From Hydrogenophaga sp. (GTDB taxonomy: Bacteria > Pseudomonadota > Gammaproteobacteria > Burkholderiales > Burkholderiaceae_C): a stretch of 64,000 nucleotides of DNA. Location of the stretch: contig JAABQK010000002.1 in assembly GCA_011391495.1 (NCBI GenBank), positions 62,001 through 126,000 of the forward strand, given 5' to 3'. Both the position numbers and the translations under genes were made by a program. The notes below the pieces were generated by a model, which was not told where the DNA came from, ran no database searches, and saw only the letters and a list, made by a program, of their open reading frames with translations. Of the stretch, positions 17,565-25,805 are shown in pieces. The stretch's first letter is position 1, and every line of letters starts with the position of its first letter.

Positions 17565-18215
17565 TCACCAGCGCGCTGGCAGGGGCTTGAGCAGCCAGAT
17601 CCAACGTTCGCGCACCGCGATGTAGCCACCGGTCTCCAGATCGCGCAGCAGGCGGCTGACCATCTCGCGGGAACACGCCAAGTGTTGCGCCATGGTCTGG
17701 TGGGTCATGCGCTCCTGAAGCACGCGTTCACCGTTCGCATCGGGTTCACCGGCCAGCTGGGTCAGCAGGCGGACCAGGCGACCGTAAACGTCGATCAGTG
17801 CGACGCTGCGCGCGCTCTCGGTCGCCAGACGGGCGCGCCGGATGAGGCGCCCCATGAGTTCCAGAGCAAACTCGGGGTGCTCGGCGATGTAGGCCAGCAG
17901 CGTCGCACGGGATACCACCGAGCACACGCTGGCCTCCACAGCCTCGACGTTGGCAGACCGCGGTCCGCCGTCCAGTGACATCTCGCCCACATATTCGAGC
18001 GGCCCGTAAATGCCCAGTGTGAGTTCTTTGCCCTGGTCGTCGCCCAGAAAGGCCCGCAGCCGCCCCTGCTGCACGATGTAGATCGTGTCACCCAGCTCCC
18101 CTTCCTGGATCAGGAGCGCACCTCGCCGATAGCGGCGCTGAACGCCCAATGCCGCCAGCGCCTCGATATGGTGAACCGGATGTAGATTTCGAGGCTGGAG
18201 CGTGGAGGCGGGCAT
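17565..18215 (-). CDS. CRP/FNR-family regulator with intact cyclic-nucleotide pocket
   Basis: 216 residues. The N-terminal half is a cNMP-binding barrel whose phosphate-binding cassette keeps the CRP pattern: Gly77-Glu78 (VGEMSL) and Arg86-Ser87 (GPRSANV), the residues that hold cAMP in E. coli CRP. The C-terminal winged HTH has CSREMVSRLL; Arg183, Glu184 and Arg188 line up with the DNA-reading residues of CRP. There is no N-terminal FNR cysteine cluster. It is downstream of and nearly touching the PAS-LuxR gene (6-base gap), and converges on the cyclase operon, so it is a natural reader of cAMP made there (inference). Confidence 0.88.
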   Translation of the reverse strand: MPASTLQPRNLHPVHHIEALAALGVQRRYRRGALLIQEGELGDTIYIVQQGRLRAFLGDDQGKELTLGIYGPLEYVGEMSLDGGPRSANVEAVEASVCSVVSRATLLAYIAEHPEFALELMGRLIRRARLATESARSVALIDVYGRLVRLLTQLAGEPDANGERVLQERMTHQTMAQHLACSREMVSRLLRDLETGGYIAVRERWIWLLKPLPARW

Positions 18216-18221
18216 TCAATG

Positions 18222-18917
18222 TCAGGGTTGGGCAAACTCCGTGACATTGTGCGGCATCGGCGTGATGATGCGCAACGCAGGCACCACCGGGGGCAGGCTG
18301 TTGATGCGCTGCATCAGACGGCGGATGCTGGCACATCCCGTTTTTTCGCGCAGTGACTTCACCTGGCTGCGGATGGTGGACTGCGCCACGCCGTTCTCCT
18401 TGGCGATCTCTGGCACGCCCAGGCCGCGGCACAACGCGATGAGGACGGACTCTTCGCTGGGGCTGAGATTCTGCGAGCGGGCAAACATGCGCACGGCCAG
18501 GTTGTCGCATGCGTTCTGGCGCGACAACAGCACCAGCACCGTAGGCGTATCGGTTTCAAGCGGATGGCTCAGGGGAATGAAGGCCACCGGCAGTTCCCGC
18601 GTATCGCTGTTGAGCAGGACCAGACGCCGCTGCCCTCGGCAGGCGTGTTCGATGGCCTGCTGGATCTGGCGTGTGAGCTCCGTGGTGGAGCCGAGCAACA
18701 CGTTGCCAGGGGACATGAGCATGTGTCCACTGAGCAGTTCGTGCCGGGCCAGGTGATTGGTCTGGAGAATCTGGCCCCGCGCATCGATGACCAGAATGCC
18801 GTAGTCGATCTCGTCGAGCACACGCAACATGTGCCCGAAACCCAGCCCCGGCAGGTCGGCATGTGCCTGGCTGGCCTGAACCGCGTTGCCCCAACCGGCT
18901 TCGTTTGCTTTCCACAT
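18222..18917 (-). CDS. PAS-like/LuxR-type transcriptional regulator
   Basis: 231 residues from the ATG at 18917 (MWKANEAG); GGAGGTG lies 6 bases upstream, which favours this start over ATGs six and seven codons earlier. Residues about 27-140 resemble a PAS sensor (LDEIDYGILVIDARGQILQTN). The C-terminal LuxR/GerE HTH reads NLSPSEESVLIALCRGL, then VPEIAKENGVAQSTIRSQVKSL. There is no receiver domain, so it senses directly or constitutively. First gene of a pair with the CRP-like regulator. Confidence 0.85.
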   Translation of the reverse strand: MWKANEAGWGNAVQASQAHADLPGLGFGHMLRVLDEIDYGILVIDARGQILQTNHLARHELLSGHMLMSPGNVLLGSTTELTRQIQQAIEHACRGQRRLVLLNSDTRELPVAFIPLSHPLETDTPTVLVLLSRQNACDNLAVRMFARSQNLSPSEESVLIALCRGLGVPEIAKENGVAQSTIRSQVKSLREKTGCASIRRLMQRINSLPPVVPALRIITPMPHNVTEFAQP

Positions 18918-19100
18918 GATCGCCACCTCCATCAAAGAATGGAGTCAATGTAGGCTGGGGTGCACTGAAATGCGCGTGGCTGGGTGCCGCGATATCTGTG
19001 ACTTATTCCCGTCCGGTGGGTGGCGACGCAACAATCGCCGCGGTCGGTGCCTGATACCGCACGGCCCGCTGCCGGCAAAGCGGCTCGCCAGCGATCCTCT

Positions 19101-20807
19101 TCAGGCCCTGCTCCTGAGCGCACCGTCCCGGATCGCCGACAGCGTGCCGCGGGTGGTGATCACCTCGGCGTCAAGCAGGACTTCGATCAGGCTTCCGGTC
19201 GGCGCAGCCAGCGCGCGCTGCAGGGCGCCTTCAAATTCGGCAGTCTGTGCAACGCGCTCGGCTGTGTAGCCGTATGCCCGGGCGAGAGCACAGAAGTCGG
19301 GGTTGGCCAGTTGGGAACCGCAGACGTTGGCCGGATATTCGCGCTCCTGGTGCATGCGGATGGTGCCGTAGCTGCCGTTGTTGAGCAGCAGCACGATGCT
19401 CTTGGCCCCATGCATCACGGCCGTGGCGAGTTCCTGACCATTCATGAGGAAGTCGCCGTCGCCCGCGATGGTGAAGACCGTGCGCCCGGTGAGTATGGCG
19501 GCCGCGATGCCGGCCGGCACGCCGTAGCCCATGGCGCCATTGGTGGGCGCGAGCTGGGTCTTGAGGCCTTTGACGAGACCGTGGTAGCGGTAGAAGCGGT
19601 GCAGCCAGCTGGCGAAATTGCCCGCGCCGTTGGTGAGCACCGCATCGGCCGGCAGATGGCGCTGCAGGGTGTGGATGATGAGCGGCATGTCGATGCTGCC
19701 AGGCAGCACGATGCCGCCGTTGGCCACGTCCACATTGGCCTCGTAGTCGGCGTGGCAGGCCTGCGTCCACTGGCCCCAGGCCACACCCGGTGGTGCCGTG
19801 AGGACTTCAAGGCTGCGCGCGGCCGCGTTCATGGTGGCGTTGATGGCGAGCGTGGGCTGGTAGACACGGTTCAACTCTTCGGCGCTGGCGTGGATGTGCA
19901 CCAGTTTTTGCTTCGGGCAAGGCGCCTCGATCAGTGTGTAGCCACCGGTTGTGGCTTCGCCCAGACGCGGGCCGATGGCGATCAGCAGATCGCTCTCGCG
20001 CACGCGCGCGGCCAGCGCCGGATTGATGCCCAATCCCACATCACCGGCGCAGTTCGGGTGGTGGTTGTCAAAACAGTCCTGAAAACGGAATGCGTTGGCC
20101 ACCGGCAGCTGCCAGTTCTCGGCGAAGCGCTGCAGAGCGCCAGCGGCCTGCGGCGTCCAGCCGCCACCACCGGCGATCACCAACGGGCGCTCGGCCTGCA
20201 GCAGCAGCTCGCGCAGGGTGCGCAACGCACCCGGATCGCTCCAGGCCTGCACCGGCTCCACCCGCGGCAGCGGCTCGGCGTCCACCCTCTGCGTGAGCAT
20301 GTCTTCGGGCAGCACCAGCACCACAGGCCCTGGCCGACCGTTCATGGCGGTGGCGAACGCGCGCGCCACGTATTCGGGAATGCGACGGGCGTCATCGATG
20401 CGCTCCACCCGCTTGGCCATGCCCTTGGTGCTGGGGCCAAAGAAGCTCAGGTAATCCACTTCCTGAAAGGCCTCGCGGTCGCGAGCGTCGCTCGCCACAT
20501 CGCCCACGAACAACACCATGGGCGTGGAGTCCTGAAAGGCGGTGTGCAGGCCGATCGATGCGTTGGTCGCACCCGGCCCGCGTGTCACGAAGCAGACCCC
20601 GGGACGGCCGGTGAGCTTGCCCTGCGCCTCGGCCATGAAAGCGGCACCGCCCTCCTGCCGGTTGGTGATAAAGCGGATGCGCTCGGCATGAGCGTGAAAG
20701 CCATCGAGCACGGCGAGAAAACTTTCCCCCGGCACGCCAAAAGCATGGGTCACGCCCTGGGCGATCAGGCATTCAATCAGCAGGTGGCCGGCGAGTTTGT
20801 GGGTCAT
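19101..20807 (-). CDS. Thiamine-diphosphate enzyme, acetolactate-synthase large-subunit-like
   Basis: 568 residues from the ATG at 20807 (MTHKLAGHLLIE). The three-domain ThDP fold is clear: N-terminal GVPGESFL with the catalytic Glu28, the central FAD/nucleotide domain, and the C-terminal ThDP motif GDGDFLMNGQEL ... NNGSYG. It is closest to the IlvB/acetolactate-synthase-like group, but no ilvH/ilvN partner is adjacent, so the true reaction may be another decarboxylation or carboligation of a 2-oxo acid. It follows an MFS transporter by 28 bases on the same strand and probably acts with it. Confidence 0.85.
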   Translation of the reverse strand: MTHKLAGHLLIECLIAQGVTHAFGVPGESFLAVLDGFHAHAERIRFITNRQEGGAAFMAEAQGKLTGRPGVCFVTRGPGATNASIGLHTAFQDSTPMVLFVGDVASDARDREAFQEVDYLSFFGPSTKGMAKRVERIDDARRIPEYVARAFATAMNGRPGPVVLVLPEDMLTQRVDAEPLPRVEPVQAWSDPGALRTLRELLLQAERPLVIAGGGGWTPQAAGALQRFAENWQLPVANAFRFQDCFDNHHPNCAGDVGLGINPALAARVRESDLLIAIGPRLGEATTGGYTLIEAPCPKQKLVHIHASAEELNRVYQPTLAINATMNAAARSLEVLTAPPGVAWGQWTQACHADYEANVDVANGGIVLPGSIDMPLIIHTLQRHLPADAVLTNGAGNFASWLHRFYRYHGLVKGLKTQLAPTNGAMGYGVPAGIAAAILTGRTVFTIAGDGDFLMNGQELATAVMHGAKSIVLLLNNGSYGTIRMHQEREYPANVCGSQLANPDFCALARAYGYTAERVAQTAEFEGALQRALAAPTGSLIEVLLDAEVITTRGTLSAIRDGALRSRA

Positions 20808-20835
20808 GGGTGGCATTGTGTCGCGCCTGCAACCG

Positions 20836-22065
20836 TCAGGCTGTCCGGCGCCCGACACCCACTGCGGCATAGACCGAGATGAACAGCACCAGCGCCGCAC
20901 CGGCCAGCGTCAGCGCGTACCAGCCCCGGTCCATGAAGAGACCGAACACCAGGGGCGAGATGGCAAACCCCACGTCCAGACCGGAATACACGGTGCCGTA
21001 GACGCGTCCGGTGGCACCCCTGGGCGTGGCCTTCTTGATCATCATGTCGCGGCTGGGACCACCCACACCGACGGCAAAGCCGGTGGCCGCCAGCGCCACC
21101 ATGGTGCCGACTGAGCCGAGCCAGCCGGTAGCGCAGAGCAAGAGCAAGGCGGCGCCGCTGGACATGGAAATCGCCACCACACGGTCGCTCGACCAGCGAT
21201 GTCCCTGACCATACGCCGCCACGAAACCACCCACCAGCATACCCAGGGCGCCGCACAGCATGTAGGCGCTGATGGTGAGCGTGGCAGCTTCCACGCTCAC
21301 GCCGTGCAGGTTCTTCAGGATCGAAGGCGCAAAGCTCTGCACCACGGCCAGCGTCATGGTGGAGAGCAGGAAGAACGTGAAGCACCACCACACCACCGGC
21401 AGCTTCAGGTAGGCCAGCTCGGAGCCCCTGGGTGCATCGGCATGGCGCACCACCACCTCGGTGCGAAGCTTGTCTCGCTGCCAGAACAGCAGCACCAGCA
21501 CACCCACATAGAGCAAGGCGGCACCGTAGTACGCCACACGCCAGTCCGCCAGTGCCGAGATGCCAACCAGGAACGCAGGCGCCAGCGCCCAGCCCAGGTT
21601 GCCGGTCAGACCATGCGCACTGAAAGCATGACCCAGGCGCTGCGGGGAGACGCGCTGGTTCAGGATGGTGAAGTCCGCCGGGTGGAACGGTGCATTGCCC
21701 AGGCCGGCCAGCGCAGCCACCAGCACCAGGCCCAGGTAACCAGTGGCCTGCGAGGCAGCCAACGCCGCCAGCAAAAAGCAGCTGATGGCCGCAAACAGCA
21801 CCGGGCGTGCGCCGATGCGGTCGACCACGAAACCGGCCATGGCCTGGCCCGAGCCCGAGATGACGAAGAAGATGCTCATGAGCAGACCGACATCGGAATA
21901 GCTCAGGCCGAAGTCGCGCATGAACACCGGAAACAGCGGCGCGAGCAGCAGGTGCGAAAAGTGGGAGGTGCCGTGCGCAAGACCCACCAGACCGATGACG
22001 GCAGCGTCCTGCTTGAGGGGAATGGGGTTGGCTGGCGCGGCGGAGTCCAGGGCGGCAGAGATCAT
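20836..22065 (-). CDS. MFS transporter
   Basis: 409 residues from the ATG at 22065 (a GTG at 22071 would add two). About 12 hydrophobic spans; the loop between helices 2 and 3 has FVVDRIGARPVL, the family's G-x3-D-R-x-G-R type motif. The N-terminal part, GLVGLAHGTSHFSHLLLAPLFPVF, resembles the fosmidomycin-resistance/cyanate-type group. The substrate is unknown; co-transcription with the ThDP enzyme suggests an organic acid. Confidence 0.88.
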   Translation of the reverse strand: MISAALDSAAPANPIPLKQDAAVIGLVGLAHGTSHFSHLLLAPLFPVFMRDFGLSYSDVGLLMSIFFVISGSGQAMAGFVVDRIGARPVLFAAISCFLLAALAASQATGYLGLVLVAALAGLGNAPFHPADFTILNQRVSPQRLGHAFSAHGLTGNLGWALAPAFLVGISALADWRVAYYGAALLYVGVLVLLFWQRDKLRTEVVVRHADAPRGSELAYLKLPVVWWCFTFFLLSTMTLAVVQSFAPSILKNLHGVSVEAATLTISAYMLCGALGMLVGGFVAAYGQGHRWSSDRVVAISMSSGAALLLLCATGWLGSVGTMVALAATGFAVGVGGPSRDMMIKKATPRGATGRVYGTVYSGLDVGFAISPLVFGLFMDRGWYALTLAGAALVLFISVYAAVGVGRRTA

Positions 22066-22161
22066 GAGCACATGTTAAGCGGTGCAGACGATCACCATAC
22101 CGCGCGGGGCGACCACGCAGGCGTCACGCCACCGGTGGATCGCCGGAGGGTCGACACCAGC

Positions 22162-24573
22162 CTATGCGATCGACTGGATGGCGGATTGCACGACCGAATG
22201 GGCGTCCACGGGTCTCAGCCAGCGCCGGTCGATCAGCTTGATGCAACTGCGCTTGCTCATCGAATGCGTGCGTCCACCCGTGCTGGTGAACATGAAGAGC
22301 GTGCGATTGTCGCTGGCCCAGAGCATCTGCGCGCGCAGCCATTCACCCTGGGAGTGCAGGTCCACCCAGTCCCCCTCGCGCAGATCCGACAGCATGCGCT
22401 CCGCGTCCAGCAGCGGTGGCTCAGCAGCTTCTGGCGATGGTGCACTGCCCGCAGTATCCGCTGCCGTTGCTTCGCCCAGCGCCGCATGGTCGCTGGACGG
22501 CTCTTCGATATAGCCGGCGGCAGCGAGTTCGCTTCGATCCAGCCAGGGTTCGGCCGAGGTGGGTGGCGTTCGGTGCTCTGCCGTGGCGGCAAAAGTGTCT
22601 TCGAGCGCCATGGGCGCCGAATCCTGCGTGGGAAGCACCTCCAGCGGTACCGGAGACGAGTGACTGACTTCTTCGGTATGAGCACGGGAACGGGTGCGGC
22701 GCAGTACCGACTTGTGCAGGCGCATCAGCGCTTCAAAAAAAGTCTGGGTTTCCTCCTCGGTCGTACCGAGCATGTCGAGCCCACGGTGCAGGGTCTGAAT
22801 CATGCCGGGCAGCACCTCCGAAACCAGTGCCGGACTCTGAGCGATCACATCCTTGCGAACGCTCCAGAGCAGGCTCGACACCACCGCGCGGTAGCCTCCC
22901 GGGTCGGCGTCGTCGCTGCCATGGATGAGCTGCGCAGATGCGATCACCAGCGACCAGGTTCCATACAGGAAATCCAGGATCAGGTCTGGCGCCCCGTCCA
23001 GCTCCGGCTGCCGACTCAGGTCGAGGCTGATCTGGTCGGCAAGAGCCTGGCGCTCCTGTGCAAAGCGTAGGGCCTGCAGGCGCTGGTCACGCAGTGCATT
23101 GTCACGCTGGTCCTGGCTGTCCCAGGTCTCGCGCAATGCACCCAGCGCATCGGCAAAAACCTGCGGGTCATCGGTCCCGGACTCGTTCAGCGCCTGAAAG
23201 ACCCGCAGTACCGGCTGCAGGAAGCGTTCAAATTCGGGCGAAAACTCGTCGTTGTAGTTGAACGCGCGCTGCGCCACGCTCTCGACCAGCCGGCGGGCGG
23301 GATGCCGGGCTTCGTTGAAGAAGCGCGGCTGGACCATGGCCATGCGCAGGAGTGAGGGCTCCAGCGCCACCATGGCCTCGCGCACGGGAGCGAGCAGCAA
23401 GGGGTCACGCGCCACCTGGTTGACCAGCTTGCGCACCACATCCAGGCCCATGGCCTGCGAAACGCGCAGCGCCTTCGCCTTGAGCTCCAGCAACAGGCGG
23501 GTGCGTTCGTGTGCGGCGGCAAAGCGGCCCCAGGTGTCGCGACAGAGCGGGGAGCCGATGTCAACCGAACGCACAGGACGGTCGACCAAAGGCATGTCCT
23601 GGTATCGGCTGCTGCGCTCCGGCACCCTGTCCGCCAGCAGCGGCAACGACGCATAGCGATCGATCGCAGCCAGTTCACGCTGCACCTGCGCGTAGTAGTC
23701 GGCGGTCAGCGTCTGTTCGAATGGCTCGCCGCCTTGTTTCAGGAAAGTCTGGAGCAGCTCGGGTTCCAGCGCCGATTGGGCGCGCGCCATCGCCGTCATG
23801 CTCAACAACGGCCCACCCGGAACTGCCAGCACTTCGCCAGCCACATCCCGAATGGCGGGACTCAGGTTGAAGGGAAGCAGGTCCCGGCTGGGTGGCGGTG
23901 GCGGTCGATAGGCCTGCGGATCGTCCACGAGACGCACCCGATAGCCGGCCTCATGCGAGGCGGCACGCTGCAATCTGACGGCCAGCCGCTGGTACAGACC
24001 GCGCAGTTCAAGCCCCAGAGGGGGCACCAGATGGCGAAGCCACCGGGTACGGACCTTGGGATCGGATTCGACGGACACCATCAGCTCGTGCAGCACACGC
24101 ACAAACACCGAGGGACGCAAGGGATTGGCCTCGGCGTACGCGGTGTCGGGCCCCATCAGCGCACTCATGCGTGCATCGAGCATGGCCAGTTCCTGTTCGA
24201 CCAGGGGCATGAGTTCCTGCAGCAGGCGTCCTGAGGTCTGCACTTCGTCGACCACACTGTCGAGTTGCAGCGGCCCGCCCGACGCCCCCACCGGAGACAG
24301 GAGCGGCACCGGGCCGGACAAAGCCCCTTCGCCACCGGCGCCAGAAAAGGCATCGCTGAGCCGTTGTGCATAGTCGCGCGCCCATGCCGACCGGTTCAGC
24401 AGCAGGTCCCACCAGGGTTTGGAAGCACGGTCGTACACCACCACTTCATGGTCCTGGCTTCCTTCACGCTGCAGCGAACTGACGGCAACGTCGAAGCAGC
24501 GCCCCAGCAGATCGGGCACTTCGTCAAGCACGTCCGTCAGGCACGTATCCAGCGGGGAAGAGCAAATCGTCAT
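22162..24573 (-). CDS. DUF1631 family protein
   Basis: 803 residues, mostly helical, with no membrane segment or signal peptide. The layout and the C-terminal block (GDWVDLHSQGEWLRAQMLWAS, then THSMSKRSCIKLI) match DUF1631 proteins, common in Beta- and Gammaproteobacteria and of unknown function. That C-terminal block looks like a small beta-barrel domain. Upstream is a 400-base gap; downstream, the MFS gene begins after 96 bases. Confidence 0.8.
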   Translation of the reverse strand: MTICSSPLDTCLTDVLDEVPDLLGRCFDVAVSSLQREGSQDHEVVVYDRASKPWWDLLLNRSAWARDYAQRLSDAFSGAGGEGALSGPVPLLSPVGASGGPLQLDSVVDEVQTSGRLLQELMPLVEQELAMLDARMSALMGPDTAYAEANPLRPSVFVRVLHELMVSVESDPKVRTRWLRHLVPPLGLELRGLYQRLAVRLQRAASHEAGYRVRLVDDPQAYRPPPPPSRDLLPFNLSPAIRDVAGEVLAVPGGPLLSMTAMARAQSALEPELLQTFLKQGGEPFEQTLTADYYAQVQRELAAIDRYASLPLLADRVPERSSRYQDMPLVDRPVRSVDIGSPLCRDTWGRFAAAHERTRLLLELKAKALRVSQAMGLDVVRKLVNQVARDPLLLAPVREAMVALEPSLLRMAMVQPRFFNEARHPARRLVESVAQRAFNYNDEFSPEFERFLQPVLRVFQALNESGTDDPQVFADALGALRETWDSQDQRDNALRDQRLQALRFAQERQALADQISLDLSRQPELDGAPDLILDFLYGTWSLVIASAQLIHGSDDADPGGYRAVVSSLLWSVRKDVIAQSPALVSEVLPGMIQTLHRGLDMLGTTEEETQTFFEALMRLHKSVLRRTRSRAHTEEVSHSSPVPLEVLPTQDSAPMALEDTFAATAEHRTPPTSAEPWLDRSELAAAGYIEEPSSDHAALGEATAADTAGSAPSPEAAEPPLLDAERMLSDLREGDWVDLHSQGEWLRAQMLWASDNRTLFMFTSTGGRTHSMSKRSCIKLIDRRWLRPVDAHSVVQSAIQSIA

Positions 24574-24973
24574 GAATGATCAAGAAGCGCCACGGGTCGT
24601 GACCGGAACTTTCCTCGGCTTTTATACCTTCAAAATGCCGCGCCAGCAGATCGAAAAGCGGCTAGGTCGGGCCCTTGTTTTGGTGTTCTGACGGAAGGTG
24701 CAAGCCGGCCTCCGGACGGCAGCTTCCGTGGACCCAACGGGCGCCAGCCAGCCAGGCCAGGGCCTCATCAGCAGGACCCGGTCGGTCAGCGGACTGCACC
24801 ACACCGGGCCGCCGAACCCGCTGGCGTGCCCTGAAACTGTGCGCCGCCGAACGGCCAGAATACCGGGTGGCCGGGGACCGCGCTTCGCAGACGCTGTCAA
24901 CGCCCTGTCACGGTTGGCCTGTATCTTGCAAATCCACGAGCAGCCACCAAGGCCGCCTGCAGGGAGAAAACAC
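24574..24973. other. Divergent intergenic region, no supported gene
   Basis: 400 bases between DUF1631 (minus) and an 82-codon gene (plus). It must contain both promoters. Open frames on both strands are overlapping shadows rich in Arg, Pro and Ser, without ribosome sites. I see no terminator hairpin, repeat or RNA gene. Confidence 0.4.
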
Positions 24974-25222
24974 ATGCAAACCATTGAACGCTTTTCCAAG
25001 ACGCCGAAAGCCTGGGAGGCCTTGGCGCGACCGGGCCAGATCGGGCGCCGGGCCCACACGCTGCTGCTGATGGCCAATGGGCGGCGCAGCGAACGAGAAC
25101 TTGCAGCGCTGCTTGGGGACGATGTGTCCGAACTGGCGCATGGCCTGCAGCAGCAAGGCTTCCTGCAGCCGGTCGAACTGGCCACCTTCAGTGACGACGG
25201 GGATGGCACCGCCTGCCTCTGA
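24974..25222 (+). CDS. Small hypothetical protein, possible winged-helix fold
   Basis: 82 residues. AGGGAG lies 7 bases before the ATG at 24974, which sets the start inside a longer open frame. The sequence (IGRRAHTLLLMANGRR then SERELAALLGDDVSELAHGL) looks like a compact winged-helix or helical-bundle domain similar to those attached to regulatory proteins, and ends in an acidic tail. I do not recognise the family. Convergent with the thioesterase gene (18-base gap). Confidence 0.6.
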   Translation: MQTIERFSKTPKAWEALARPGQIGRRAHTLLLMANGRRSERELAALLGDDVSELAHGLQQQGFLQPVELATFSDDGDGTACL

Positions 25223-25240
25223 CAGCGCCAACCGAGCCCT

Positions 25241-25732
25241 TCAGATCACGCCGTCCAGCAAACCCAGTGGGTCCTGTGCGTTGCTCCCGGAGATGATCGG
25301 TCCCTGTTTGAAGATGCCACTCACGCGCAATGCCGGCGCGCCGTCGGATGTGACCAGCGCCTGGCCAAACAGCATGTTGCGTGTGGTGCGCAGCACTTCA
25401 CCCTCGCCCTGCACCCAGGCCCCCAGCGCGGCTGGGCCCATGTAATCGATCTGCAGGCTGATGGTGGGCAGAAATCGGCGCTCATGCGACACGTGGTACA
25501 TGGCTGCGCACGGAATGAGCATGTCGGCGAAGGTGGCCAGCATGCCCCCGTGACAGATGTTGAGCGGGTTGGTGTGGCGTGACTCGACGCGAAAGCCCAG
25601 CTGCACACGGCCTCCCTCCAGACGCGCAAAGAGGGGTCCGTTGTGGCCAACGAACGGGCCACCCAAGCGCACGGCTCGAAAGCCTTCGGGAACGGCGGCG
25701 CCCGGAGGGGCCATGGAATCGGTAGCGTTCAT
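25241..25732 (-). CDS. PaaI-family hotdog thioesterase
   Basis: 163 residues. The hotdog thioesterase core has NPLNICHGGMLATFADML, where the HGG loop and following acidic residue are the PaaI/4HBT type active-site region. It hydrolyses an acyl-CoA; the substrate is not readable. It lies 73 bases before the aldehyde dehydrogenase start in the gene-order sense, both on the minus strand, which could mean shared use of aromatic or fatty acyl intermediates. Confidence 0.85.
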   Translation of the reverse strand: MNATDSMAPPGAAVPEGFRAVRLGGPFVGHNGPLFARLEGGRVQLGFRVESRHTNPLNICHGGMLATFADMLIPCAAMYHVSHERRFLPTISLQIDYMGPAALGAWVQGEGEVLRTTRNMLFGQALVTSDGAPALRVSGIFKQGPIISGSNAQDPLGLLDGVI

Positions 25733-25805
25733 CCGGTGATGCTAAGCGCATGGCACCGCTCTCCCCGTCTGCCACGCGACAGGGATGGCACCGGATCGGA
25801 ACCGA

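Noticed and set aside
17536-17630. Frameshift that would extend the subtilase
   Set aside because: Reading the two other forward frames gave an early stop in one and a Gln/Arg-rich run without subtilase features in the other, so no simple frameshift explains the short end.
24675-25209. Overlapping frames of 131 and 195 codons before the 82-codon gene
   Set aside because: They have no ribosome site and low-complexity Arg/Pro/Ser composition; the 82-codon frame has a good AGGGAG site.
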